Source of the DNA: Candidatus Methylopumilus turicensis
Lineage (GTDB): Bacteria; Pseudomonadota; Gammaproteobacteria; Burkholderiales; Methylophilaceae
NCBI RefSeq assembly: GCF_000953015.1
Contig: NZ_LN794158.1
Coordinates: 682,001 to 746,000 of the forward strand
Direction of reading: 5' to 3'
Length of the DNA: 64,000 bases
Shown piece after piece: positions 10,812 through 20,074 of the stretch. Both the position numbers and the translations under genes were made by a program. The notes below the pieces were generated by a model that did not search any database, was not told the DNA's origin, and was given only the letters and a program-made list of their open reading frames with translations. Within the stretch, counting starts at the first letter, position 1; the number at the start of each line of letters is the position of its first letter.

Positions 10812-10952
10812 TGCATTTCCCCCGATAAAGCTTAATTATTTTTATATGATCAATTTACAACTTATAAGAGGGATAATAACATTTTCAAGGTCGATTTCTA
10901 GCCACCTGATGGCATTTTTAATGGTTGAGACTTAAGGATTAAGAAGCATTAC

Positions 10953-13682
10953 ATGATCACACCTTCAGCTTTTGAATCAGTACCACAATACGCCTATGTT
11001 CAACATGCCATGGCTTGTAGCCCCTTTGTGAGCCGCTTGCTAGCGGGTGATGGCGAATTGCTGCCTGATCTGATGCAAAAAATAGCCACGAGATATAGCC
11101 GTGATGAAATGCTGGCTTATCTTGCAGGTCAATCGATTAGTGACGAAGCAACTTTGAAGCGTGCGCTACGTAAGCTAAGACAGCGTGTGATGTTGCGCAT
11201 TATCGTGCGTGACTTAAATGGCTTGGCGGACTTTGCCGAAGTGGTGCAGTCGGTGAGTGATTTAGCAGAAGTTGTTGTGCGTGTTGCATTAACCCATATT
11301 GAAGCTAGTCTCAAAGACACTTATGGCGAGCCAATTGGCGAGAGCGGCAAGCCTCAATCTTTGATTGTGATTGGCATGGGTAAGTTGGGTGGCTTTGAAC
11401 TCAATGTGTCTTCTGACATTGATTTGATTTTTGCGTTTGAAGAAGATGGTGAAACGAATGGTGCAGGCCTTAGTGATGGAGAGCAAGGTAAGCAAACATT
11501 AAGCAATCATGATTTTTTTACGCGCGTGGGAAAGAAGCTGATCGCTACGATTGATGAGATTACCCAAGATGGTTTTGTGTTCCGTGTGGATATGCGTTTA
11601 CGCCCTTATGGTTCAGAAGGCCCACTGGCTTGCAGTTTGGCGATGCTGGAAGAGTATTACCAAAATCAAGGCCGTGAGTGGGAGCGATACGCATGGATTA
11701 AAGGGCGTGTGATTGCAGGCCCCGCAAAAGTGATTGCGGATTTGTTACGACCTTTTGTGTTCCGTAAATACTTGGATTATGGCGCGTTTGCTTCAATGCG
11801 CGACTTGAAAGTGCAAATTCAGCGCGATGTGAACAAGCGTGATATGCATGACAACATCAAGCTAGGTCGGGGTGGTATTCGTGAAATTGAATTTATCGCC
11901 CAAGTTTTTCAGTTGATACGTGGCGGTCAAGATGTGAGTTTGCAGATTAGGCCTACCCTTGCCGTCATGGCTTTATTGCGCGATAAGAAGTTATTGCCAG
12001 AAAATACCGTGGATGAACTCTGTACTGCTTATGTATTTTTGCGTGATTTAGAACATAGGCTTCAGTATGCCGAAGACCAGCAAACTCAAACATTACCAAC
12101 CAATGACGAGGGTAAGGCGCGTCTTGCACTAGCGATGAATTGCGAAAGCTGGGATGCATTGCATGCCAAGATAGAAGCGCATCGCCAAATAGTGGACAAG
12201 CATTTTAGTGAGGTGTTTAGCGACCCGAAAGGTGAGCAGGCAGAAGATCTGCGTATTGTGGAAATTTGGCAGGGCACAATCGCAGATGAAGAAGTCGTCG
12301 CGCGGATTAAAAGCTTGGGCTATTTAGATGCAGCGCAAACCCTAAGCCGTTTGCGCGGATTAGCCCATAGTGCAAAATACAAGCAATTGCCAGAATTAAG
12401 CCGTCAGCGCTTTGATCAATTGATGCCGTTGGTGATTGCGTTGGCCGTGAAGGAAGATGATCCGGATACTGCCTTATTGCGTGTATCGGACTTGCTGGAA
12501 AATATCTGCCGCCGTGCCAGTTATTTGGCTTTGCTGGCCGAATATCCTGCCGCTTTAAATTTAGTGATTCGATTAACGTCTGCCAGCCCTTGGTTAGCAC
12601 AATATCTATCTCAACATCCTGTTTTATTAGATGAACTGCTAGATACGCAGCATTTATATGCTGTGCCAGATTTTGCCTTGATGCGCGAAGAACTCAAGCG
12701 ACGGTTGGCTGAAGTAGAAGGCGATGTTGAGCGTCAAATGGATGTCATGCGGCACTTTAAGCATGCAGCGGTATTTCGGTTCGCGGCAAAAGATGTGGCG
12801 GGAGAGTTGCCACTTGAAACCCTGTCTGATTACCTCAGTGAATTAGCCAACCTTATTTTGCAGGTTACGCTTGAAACAGTATGGCCCACACTTAAGGCTA
12901 AACATCGAGAGGTCCCTCAATTTGCGATTGTGGGCTACGGCAAACTAGGCGGTAAAGAGATAGGCTACGCCTCTGATTTGGATATTATTTTTCTCTACGA
13001 TGATGAAGCGCCTGATGCGGGGCAGATTTATGCGCGTTTTGGTCAACGCATTAACAATTGGCTGAATAGCCTTACTTCAGCAGGCATGCTTTACGAAACG
13101 GATATGCAACTCCGTCCCGATGGGGCTAGTGGCTTGTTAGTCAGCACTGTGGATGCGTTTAGTGCCTATCAGCAGCACAAAGCTTGGGTCTGGGAGCATC
13201 AGGCGATTACCCGTGCTAGGTTTAGCGCTGGTGATGTGGAGATAGGTAAAGCGTTTGAGCAGATTCGTTGCGATGTGATGACGCAGAAGCGTGACATGGC
13301 TACGCTGAAAAAAGAAGTGGTCGAGATGCGCCAAAAAATGCGTGCAGGGCACGTGATTCCTGCGGATGTGTTTGACCTGAAGCAAAGCTTAGGCGGCATT
13401 ATTGATGTGGAGTTTATGGTGCAATATCTAGTATTAGCGCACGCGCATCAACATCCTGAGCTGACTGAAAATATTGGGAATATTGCTTTGCTCGCAAGGC
13501 TTGCAAGTTTGGGTGTGATTGAAAAAGCACAAGCTGAGGCGGTGGCGAATGCTTATCGTGAGCTGCGTAAGAAACAACACGCGCTTCGCTTGCAAGGCCA
13601 CACTAAGGCGCAAGTGAGTCTCCATGAGGTCGCGCATCTTGTTGCGTCAGTAAAGTCCTTGTGGACGAAGTTGATGGCTTAA
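10953..13682 (+). CDS. glnE: Bifunctional glutamine synthetase adenylyltransferase/adenylyl-removing enzyme
   Basis: A 909-residue protein with two nucleotidyltransferase domains. The N-terminal deadenylylase domain has GMGKLGGFELNVSSDIDLIF (about residues 141-160). The C-terminal adenylylase domain has GYGKLGGKEI followed by SDLDIIFLYD (about 665-685). Both DxD metal sites are present. GlnE adds or removes AMP on glutamine synthetase under control of PII, tuning ammonia assimilation. The length is somewhat shorter than the E. coli protein (946), typical of betaproteobacteria. It is convergent with the RND operon, with only 15 nt between the stop codons and no clear terminator there. Confidence 0.95.
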   Translation: MITPSAFESVPQYAYVQHAMACSPFVSRLLAGDGELLPDLMQKIATRYSRDEMLAYLAGQSISDEATLKRALRKLRQRVMLRIIVRDLNGLADFAEVVQSVSDLAEVVVRVALTHIEASLKDTYGEPIGESGKPQSLIVIGMGKLGGFELNVSSDIDLIFAFEEDGETNGAGLSDGEQGKQTLSNHDFFTRVGKKLIATIDEITQDGFVFRVDMRLRPYGSEGPLACSLAMLEEYYQNQGREWERYAWIKGRVIAGPAKVIADLLRPFVFRKYLDYGAFASMRDLKVQIQRDVNKRDMHDNIKLGRGGIREIEFIAQVFQLIRGGQDVSLQIRPTLAVMALLRDKKLLPENTVDELCTAYVFLRDLEHRLQYAEDQQTQTLPTNDEGKARLALAMNCESWDALHAKIEAHRQIVDKHFSEVFSDPKGEQAEDLRIVEIWQGTIADEEVVARIKSLGYLDAAQTLSRLRGLAHSAKYKQLPELSRQRFDQLMPLVIALAVKEDDPDTALLRVSDLLENICRRASYLALLAEYPAALNLVIRLTSASPWLAQYLSQHPVLLDELLDTQHLYAVPDFALMREELKRRLAEVEGDVERQMDVMRHFKHAAVFRFAAKDVAGELPLETLSDYLSELANLILQVTLETVWPTLKAKHREVPQFAIVGYGKLGGKEIGYASDLDIIFLYDDEAPDAGQIYARFGQRINNWLNSLTSAGMLYETDMQLRPDGASGLLVSTVDAFSAYQQHKAWVWEHQAITRARFSAGDVEIGKAFEQIRCDVMTQKRDMATLKKEVVEMRQKMRAGHVIPADVFDLKQSLGGIIDVEFMVQYLVLAHAHQHPELTENIGNIALLARLASLGVIEKAQAEAVANAYRELRKKQHALRLQGHTKAQVSLHEVAHLVASVKSLWTKLMA

Positions 13683-13697
13683 TGTTGTGCTAGTTTT

Positions 13698-16600
13698 TTA
13701 AACTTGTTGATGTTTTTCAAACTTACCAAAGTGCAACATAATCGTTGGCAAAATGAGCAAGTTCAAAATCGTCGAGGTAATTAAACCGCCGACAATAATG
13801 GTGGCCATTGGGCCTTCAATCTCACGGCCTGGTTGACCGCTGCCTGCGGCGAGCGGCAACAGACCCAATGCTGTCACAAGCGCAGTCATTAAGATGGAGG
13901 GGAGTCGTTCAGAGGCGCCTTGAATCGCTGTTTCTAAGCCCCATTTCATGCCTTCTTCATCAATCAGGTGTTGGTAGTGTGAAACCAACATAATCGAGTT
14001 TCGTAAGGTAATCCCGAATAGGGTCACGAAGCCAACAAGTGATCCAAGCGAAATCCAACCCCCTGTGAGCATCACCGCAAACACGCCGCCGATTAAGGCA
14101 AACGGCAAGTTGGCAAACGTCAGTAATAGATTACGTAGTCTGCCAAACGCGATATACAACATCAAGAAAATGCCGACGGTGGCGAGTAGCGAGTGCACGA
14201 TCAGATCTTCACGTGATTTGGCTTGGGCTTCCGCCTCACCAGTAAAAGCAAGATAGTTACCTGGTGAAAGATGGACTTCTTTTTGGAGTTTGGTTTTTAG
14301 CTCGTCAGTGAAGCCTTGAATGTCACGACCACTGACATTGGCTGTCACGGTTTGAATACGTTTTGCGCCGGAATGCAAAATCTTTGAGCGTCCGTTTTCT
14401 TGAGTAATGTCCGCAATGTCGCCAAGCCTCACTAGCTTGCCCTCATTGTTCGTGATAGGCAGTGTACTAATTTGGCCGATATTGTTGCGCGAGGCGGGGT
14501 CAAGTAAGACGCTCACGCCAACCACGCGGCTCGCCTGATATACCTGCGCAACAGGCACGCTTTCGTAAGATGCGCGGATAGTGTCTAACACATCGCTTGC
14601 TTGTAAGCCCCATTGCAATAGCTTTTCTGATCGCAAGCGAATAGAGATTTGTGGTGTGCCAGGCGGCGACTGTACCAGCACATCTTCAGCGCCTTGCATG
14701 CCGGCTACTACGCCAGCCACCGCTTGTGCATCGCGATCTAAAGCATCTAAATCATGGCCATAAATATTGATGACTTGTGAGGCGGCATAGCCAGAAATGG
14801 TTTCCTCGATACGCTCAGTCAGAAAAGTGTTAATGGCAAAGTTAACCCCAACAAAGCCAGGTGGGGTTGGGCCATCCTCATCTTTATCGATATTTTCATC
14901 ATCAATACCAGAGAGATGCTCACGGATTTCTTGAAGAATGCGGGTTTGTTCTTCACCTGAAAGCGTGCCGATTTCGATTTCAAATTCACTGTAGTGGGTG
15001 CCAAAAGTGTCGGCGGCATTCGGTGCGCGACCCACCCATTGCGCAATACTGCGCACTCCTTTAATTTCGCTCAAGGAAGCGGCGACTTTTTGACCCACGC
15101 GCAATGATTCTTGCTCAGAACTGCCGGGCACTAGCGTCATGTGCATAATAAAATGGCCTTCATGCAAGGCAGGAATGAATTGGCTTTTAAATAGTGGCAG
15201 CACGCCAAGACCAAGTGCAATTAAAGCGACACTAATGGCAATCGTCATTTTGTAATGCTGTTCAACGCGATGCAAAAGCCTGACGTAGCGTTTTTTAATG
15301 TAGCTAATCATCGGCGAGTCTTCTGCGCTGAGTTTTGCCTTACCTAGCATTAAATAACAAAGGGCGGGCGTGAGTGTGAGCGCGACTAACAGTGATGCCA
15401 AAATTGCTGAGATATAAGCGATGCCAAGTGGCGCAAATAATTTACCTGCAACGCCAGTTAAGGTGAGGAGTGGCATAAACACCAAGGCAACGATAATGGT
15501 GGCGTAAACCACTGAGCTACGCACTTCCATTGAAGCGTTAAACACCACTTTGTGGATGGGCTGTGGCATGGCCAATAAACGGTTTTCACGTAAGCGTCTA
15601 AAGATGTTTTCGGTATCAATAATGGCGTCATCCACAACCTCACCTAGTGCAATAGCTAGACCACCCAACACCATGATATTTAAACCAATATTGAAGTAAC
15701 TCATCACCACGATCGCAGTGAGTAATGACAATGGAATAGCGGTCGCTGAGATAAAGGCTGTGCGGGCATTAAACAAAAATAAAAACAGAACCGTGATGAC
15801 TAAAATGGAGCCAATTAAGATGTCAGTTCGCACGCCTTTAATGGCGGTTTCAATAAAGTTAGCAGGCCGGAATAGGCCTTCGTGTAATTTGATCTGGTCA
15901 GCCTCAAGCGATGGTTTGATTTGCTGAATGGCTTTTTCTAAGGCCTGGGTCACGCCATGCGTGTTAGCACCCAATTGGCCTTGCACGGAAAGGTAAATGC
16001 CTGGTTTTCCATTAATCGCCGAGGCGCTAATCGATGGTGCGGCGCCTTCGACGACTTGGCCAATGTCGCCCAATCTCACGGTTTGTCCGTGACGATGTAG
16101 GAGCGTTGTTTTCGCAAGCTCTGCAGGTGTGCGGGCTTGACCTTCGGTATTGATGACAATACGTTGGTTGTTGTTCTCAATAAATCCAGCACCGCGCACG
16201 CCTGTGGCCTTGCTCGCGGCATTCATGACTTCCTGCATGGATAGGTTGTACAGCACTAGTTTGTCTGGATTCACTTGAATTTGGTACTGCTTCACATCAC
16301 CACCAAATACGTTCACATCTGCCACGCCTTGCACAGCCATGAGGTGTGGACGTAAGGTCCAATCCACCATGGTGCGCAGTTCCATGAGTGATTTGGTCTC
16401 CGAGGTGATCCCAATACCCATAACTGTGCTGGCAGCGGAGGTCAGCGGGGTGATATTCGGCGTAATGCCATTCGGTAGTCTATTTGCAAGTGTGGCAAGG
16501 CGCTCGGCCACCACTTGGCGGTTGCGATAAACGTCCGTGCCTTCTTTAAAAATCACGGTGACGACAGAAAGCCCAGGAATAGATTGTGATCGCATTAACT

Positions 16601-16841
16601 CGATGCCGACCGTTCCCGCAATACTATGTTCAATCGGCTGACTGACTAAGGATTCAACTAAATCTGTAGAAAGCCCTGGCGACTCGGTTTGGATCACCAG
16701 CTGTGTAGGAGAGAACTCAGGGAATACATCTAGATTGCTACGTGTCAGGCTATAAATGCCATACATCACAATTAAACTGGCGATGCCAATAATGACACCG
16801 CTAAAACGAATGGAGAACCTAACGAGGGCGGACATCATCAC
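13698..16841 (-). CDS. RND efflux permease, CusA/CzcA-like (HME group)
   Basis: A 1047-residue inner-membrane proton antiporter with the RND plan: a first membrane helix at residues 12-32, a large periplasmic loop, a membrane bundle from about residue 340, a second periplasmic loop and a final bundle after 880. LDVFPEFSPTQLVIQTESPG near residue 36 is characteristic of the heavy-metal efflux (HME) branch. The usual metal motif of this branch, DFGxxxDGAxxxVEN, is replaced by GEVVDDAIIDTEN near residue 400, so the substrate cannot be read from it. It follows the adaptor gene by 2 nt and forms the last gene of an outer membrane factor-adaptor-permease operon. Confidence 0.88.
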   Translation of the reverse strand: MMMSALVRFSIRFSGVIIGIASLIVMYGIYSLTRSNLDVFPEFSPTQLVIQTESPGLSTDLVESLVSQPIEHSIAGTVGIELMRSQSIPGLSVVTVIFKEGTDVYRNRQVVAERLATLANRLPNGITPNITPLTSAASTVMGIGITSETKSLMELRTMVDWTLRPHLMAVQGVADVNVFGGDVKQYQIQVNPDKLVLYNLSMQEVMNAASKATGVRGAGFIENNNQRIVINTEGQARTPAELAKTTLLHRHGQTVRLGDIGQVVEGAAPSISASAINGKPGIYLSVQGQLGANTHGVTQALEKAIQQIKPSLEADQIKLHEGLFRPANFIETAIKGVRTDILIGSILVITVLFLFLFNARTAFISATAIPLSLLTAIVVMSYFNIGLNIMVLGGLAIALGEVVDDAIIDTENIFRRLRENRLLAMPQPIHKVVFNASMEVRSSVVYATIIVALVFMPLLTLTGVAGKLFAPLGIAYISAILASLLVALTLTPALCYLMLGKAKLSAEDSPMISYIKKRYVRLLHRVEQHYKMTIAISVALIALGLGVLPLFKSQFIPALHEGHFIMHMTLVPGSSEQESLRVGQKVAASLSEIKGVRSIAQWVGRAPNAADTFGTHYSEFEIEIGTLSGEEQTRILQEIREHLSGIDDENIDKDEDGPTPPGFVGVNFAINTFLTERIEETISGYAASQVINIYGHDLDALDRDAQAVAGVVAGMQGAEDVLVQSPPGTPQISIRLRSEKLLQWGLQASDVLDTIRASYESVPVAQVYQASRVVGVSVLLDPASRNNIGQISTLPITNNEGKLVRLGDIADITQENGRSKILHSGAKRIQTVTANVSGRDIQGFTDELKTKLQKEVHLSPGNYLAFTGEAEAQAKSREDLIVHSLLATVGIFLMLYIAFGRLRNLLLTFANLPFALIGGVFAVMLTGGWISLGSLVGFVTLFGITLRNSIMLVSHYQHLIDEEGMKWGLETAIQGASERLPSILMTALVTALGLLPLAAGSGQPGREIEGPMATIIVGGLITSTILNLLILPTIMLHFGKFEKHQQV

Positions 16842-16843
16842 AA

Positions 16844-17917
16844 TTAGTCCTGATTCTCATTTTTGATTTGGTACTTAAACTCTTCTGAGAGTAAAAGTTG
16901 TGCCCCATTGATCACTAAATCATCCCCATCAGCGAGGCTCGCACTCTGGTTAAACCAGCCGCCGTTTATTTCATTGTCGGTATTAATCGGCAATCGAACA
17001 AAACGGTCTTCGCTTTGCTTTTTGTACACCCATGGTTTACCAGCGTACCAAACCACTGCTTTAGCAGGCACGATGATGCCATTGCTTGTTTTAGTATTGT
17101 TTGGAGTAGCCTTCATTTCAACACTTACACGCATACCGGCACGTAAGTTTTCAGCTGGTGCTCGGAAATAATAGGTGCGGCCTTGTATGGTCGTGTCGGT
17201 TTGTGGTGCAGCGGCAACAAGTTGGGCGCTAATTACCTTGGTTTGCGCTCCGGTCGGCACAACGTTGATGCGTTCACCTGCGCTCACGTTGCTATCAGTT
17301 GGCAATGTAATCAACAGTAACACTTCTTTATGTAAGAGCAGTGCCTGGAAGTTTGCGCTTGCAGGTTCCTTCGTTGCTTCGTTAGCGAGCGATTCACCCC
17401 ATGTTTGACGCATGGTGTCATTGAGATTACTTGCCTCAGTTTCAGCGGCTTGCACTTTCGCTTGATCTGCTTTGAAAGCCGCTTGTGCCGCTAACATGAC
17501 TTGATCCGAAACGTTTTTATCATCTTTGTTGAGGGCTTGCATACGCTGAAAGTCTAGTTTGCTGTTGGCAAGCGATGCCCGTGCAATCGTGGCATTCGCT
17601 TTCGCATTTAAATAGCGCGTACGAAGCTCAATCAGCGTATCAATACTCAGCACATTCCCAAGTGTATTTAAGGTCTTTTGATGCTGGCTAACATGCAGGC
17701 TGGCCGTTTGAATGTCGCTTTGCTTCTGTGCCTCGAGGCTCAGTGTAACAACCGTCGCACCTTTTACCTCATTGACGCGGTTTGGTGTTGCGACTTCCTC
17801 TTCTTGCGCTTGATTGTAAGTGTCGTATTCATCTTTTCCATAAAACACCAATACCCAAAAGAGTACGATGATTAAAAAAGCTTGAAGCCCAATCACTAAG
17901 GCAACTTTACGGTTCAT
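16844..17917 (-). CDS. RND efflux periplasmic adaptor (membrane fusion protein)
   Basis: A 357-residue protein with an N-terminal membrane anchor (ALVIGLQAFLIIVLFWVLVF, residues 6-25) that keeps it in the inner membrane, facing the periplasm. The middle part, about residues 95-170, is Ala/Gln/Lys-rich and helical, fitting the adaptor hairpin. Beta-rich barrel and proximal domains follow (AENLRAGMRVSVEMK, GIIVPAKAVVW). It has no recognisable methionine- or histidine-rich metal site. Its ATG overlaps the stop of the upstream outer-membrane-factor gene by 4 nt, and the permease follows by 2 nt, so the three proteins are made together as one tripartite pump. Confidence 0.85.
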   Translation of the reverse strand: MNRKVALVIGLQAFLIIVLFWVLVFYGKDEYDTYNQAQEEEVATPNRVNEVKGATVVTLSLEAQKQSDIQTASLHVSQHQKTLNTLGNVLSIDTLIELRTRYLNAKANATIARASLANSKLDFQRMQALNKDDKNVSDQVMLAAQAAFKADQAKVQAAETEASNLNDTMRQTWGESLANEATKEPASANFQALLLHKEVLLLITLPTDSNVSAGERINVVPTGAQTKVISAQLVAAAPQTDTTIQGRTYYFRAPAENLRAGMRVSVEMKATPNNTKTSNGIIVPAKAVVWYAGKPWVYKKQSEDRFVRLPINTDNEINGGWFNQSASLADGDDLVINGAQLLLSEEFKYQIKNENQD

Positions 17918-19350
17918 GGTGAGGTAGTCCTGGTTGGTTTGTTGCTTGTGGAGTCTGCATTAAATGAGGTGATATCGCTTGGCGTCGTTAGACGATTATC
18001 TAATGGACGTTGTAACACATCCTCAAGGTTCAATTTCGCAACTTGCGTCAGATAGGTCGTGTTCAATACGCTCTGTTTGGCGATAATATTTTCAAGTAGC
18101 GTCGTCGTAAAGGCTAAACGGTCTGCAAGTCCCGCATTAAATTGTCGCTCAGTTTGCTCGGTGCGCTTTTGTTGATTTTCTAGTAAGGTCTGCGCTTTTG
18201 CGCGAGAGGCGATCGCCGATTGGTAGCTTGCTTTTGCTTGATTTAGATCGCCGATGACTTTGGCTTGGAGGGCTTCAAATTGTGCAACTTGAACTTCACG
18301 TAGGCTGTTTGCCTCAGCGATTAAGCCGCGATTTTTGTTGATCAGTGTCAGCAGACTTGAAAAGCCTAAAGACCAAATGTTGTCACCTTGATCCAAAGTT
18401 TTAGAGGGTGAAAAAGTCATGTCCGGATATTGTTTGGCGATTTCCAAGCGTAATTTCGCTTCTGCAGCTTCATAACGGGCTAAAGAGGCGCGAATATCTA
18501 AGCGATTAAGCAGGGCTTCGTATTGTAAAGCGTCCATGGTGACTGGCTCAGTTTGCCCAAATGGTTTGATGATGAGTAGTTTGAATTTACTTAAACTTAA
18601 GCCTGCATCATTGGCAAGTGCCGCACGTAAAGTATCGATACGCCCAGCTTCGGTCGTATAAGTTTGTTCGGTTTTTTGTAAGGCAATGCGCGCATTACTG
18701 ACTTCAATGTTGGATGCCATCCCGGCGTCTAAACGTTTCACGAGCATATCGACAATGGAGGTTCTGAGGTCAACTTCATTGTTGAGTGTGGCTAACTGTG
18801 CCAACGCATATTGATAGGCCAGCAAGCTTTTTGCCACACGGCTATGCACTTGCCATGCGGCTTGTGCAATCTCAATGCGGGCGGCTTCAGATAAGCTAGC
18901 CGCTTGTGCAATTCTAGCCTCACGTTTGCCAGCAGTTATTACTGGAATATCAATGCCAAATTGGTAAGTCCATGGAGATTTGTCTGTGGCTTGGCTGTGA
19001 TTATCTGCATTGCCCTTAATGCCTATTTCTGGGCGCTGAGCCGCAGTGATTTGCGCTGCCTGTGCCGCACGCCACTGCGCGCGAGCTAGATTCAGGTCGG
19101 GATGGAAAAATAACGCACTTAGGGTCAGCTCATTTTCGCCCCATGCGCTAATTGGAAGCTGATCTGCTGGAAAGGCCTGCGCAATTAAGTAAGCTTGAAA
19201 ATCTGAATCAGTGTTTGCACGTTGCTCAAGCTTTGCCACTACTTTTGCTGGCTCAATCGGCTGGGGGAGGTAAGATTGAAAGCCGCAACTGCTGACCATG
19301 ATGGACAGGCTAATGATGCTAGTGATGTGATTGAATGCTTTTAGTTTCAA
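17914..19350 (-). CDS. TolC/CusC-like outer membrane efflux factor
   Basis: A 478-residue protein with a lipoprotein signal: a hydrophobic segment followed by lipobox VSSC near residue 22. The rest consists of long Ala/Gln/Leu-rich helices repeated twice (RAQWRAAQAAQ... and QAKASYQSAIASRAKAQ), as expected for the TolC fold with its internally duplicated helical barrel. This protein forms the exit duct of the efflux pump encoded downstream. It is the first gene of the operon; a promoter must lie in the 85 nt up to the next gene or further upstream. Confidence 0.87.
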   Translation of the reverse strand: MKLKAFNHITSIISLSIMVSSCGFQSYLPQPIEPAKVVAKLEQRANTDSDFQAYLIAQAFPADQLPISAWGENELTLSALFFHPDLNLARAQWRAAQAAQITAAQRPEIGIKGNADNHSQATDKSPWTYQFGIDIPVITAGKREARIAQAASLSEAARIEIAQAAWQVHSRVAKSLLAYQYALAQLATLNNEVDLRTSIVDMLVKRLDAGMASNIEVSNARIALQKTEQTYTTEAGRIDTLRAALANDAGLSLSKFKLLIIKPFGQTEPVTMDALQYEALLNRLDIRASLARYEAAEAKLRLEIAKQYPDMTFSPSKTLDQGDNIWSLGFSSLLTLINKNRGLIAEANSLREVQVAQFEALQAKVIGDLNQAKASYQSAIASRAKAQTLLENQQKRTEQTERQFNAGLADRLAFTTTLLENIIAKQSVLNTTYLTQVAKLNLEDVLQRPLDNRLTTPSDITSFNADSTSNKPTRTTSP

Positions 19351-19435
19351 ACGTCGATCTCGATAAGCTAATTTTTACGCGTAGCGATATTACATGCCAT
19401 GCAAGACTTAGGCAATTTTGAGGCCCTCGATTCGG

Positions 19436-19684
19436 CTAGTTAACGATTTCAGCATGCGCCGCACTTAGCGCATCTTTAAGTGTTTCTTCTGGTAGCGCAT
19501 TGATGCTTGCTGCCAACAGTTCAGCGGCTTCTTCAGTGCCATTTGGCAAGCTATGGCTATCAAGCTCCGCAACTAGGCCAGCAGCGACGCCAGTGACTTT
19601 CAGTAATGCTTGGCGCTCTCGCATAAGCATCTCAAGCTCGCTGCGTAACATGTTGATTTCTTCTTGATTGATGGTGTGTGGCAT
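19436..19684 (-). CDS. Small uncharacterised helical protein
   Basis: An 82-residue protein that I cannot assign. The first third is a charged heptad-like stretch (EEINMLRSELEMLMRERQALL) compatible with a short coiled coil, followed by an Ala/Leu-rich helical part. There is no signal peptide. The ATG at 19684 is preceded by AAGGATACAAA. It reads in the same direction as the efflux operon 85 nt downstream but has no evident functional link to it. It looks like a small cytoplasmic structural or regulatory protein. Confidence 0.6.
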   Translation of the reverse strand: MPHTINQEEINMLRSELEMLMRERQALLKVTGVAAGLVAELDSHSLPNGTEEAAELLAASINALPEETLKDALSAAHAEIVN

Positions 19685-19762
19685 TTTGTATCCTTGAATT
19701 CGATTGTACTTATCTGATTTTCGCTCAAACTTAAGCTTTTACATAGACATTTCAAATTTTAA

Positions 19763-19791
19763 TGGTTTTCGGAAATTTGCTGAGCTATAAT
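19763..19791 (+). promoter_or_regulatory. Promoter of the tRNA-Leu gene
   Basis: A consensus -10 box TATAAT at 19786-19791 is followed by a GC-rich discriminator (GCACGCC), usual for stable-RNA promoters. The region 17 nt upstream (19763-19768, TGGTTT) is a poor -35. The start would be near 19798, about 53 nt ahead of the tRNA. Confidence 0.6.
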
Positions 19792-19850
19792 GCACGCCTC
19801 GTTGGGGTTCATGCCCTGACAAACTCATGAAGCATTACTCATGACTACCT

Positions 19851-19935
19851 GCGAGAGTGGCGGAATTGGTAGACGCACTGGATTTAGGTTCCAGCGCCGC
19901 AAGGCGTGAGAGTTCGAGTCTCTCCTTTCGCACCA
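19851..19935 (+). tRNA. tRNA-Leu (anticodon UAG)
   Basis: An 85-nt class II tRNA with long variable arm. The acceptor stem GCGAGAG pairs with CTTTCGC (one G-U pair), the 3' CCA is encoded, and the T arm contains GTTCGAGTC. The anticodon stem CTGGA/TCCAG encloses TTTAGGT, giving anticodon TAG with G at position 37, which reads CUN leucine codons. Confidence 0.97.
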
Positions 19936-20074
19936 GCTTTTTATTTTCCTTGTTGTAAAAAATCACTCCTTTTTAAGTCAATAAGCTTTTAAGTCAATAA
20001 GCTAGCTAAAAACTTGGATTTTGCATCTGATTACCATGCGACATGGGTACTTCAATCAGGTAAAATTCAATGCT

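Noticed and set aside
20021-20074. N-terminal extension of dnaE by 18 codons
   Set aside because: The family N terminus begins at the ATG at 20075; the extension shows no similarity to DnaE starts.
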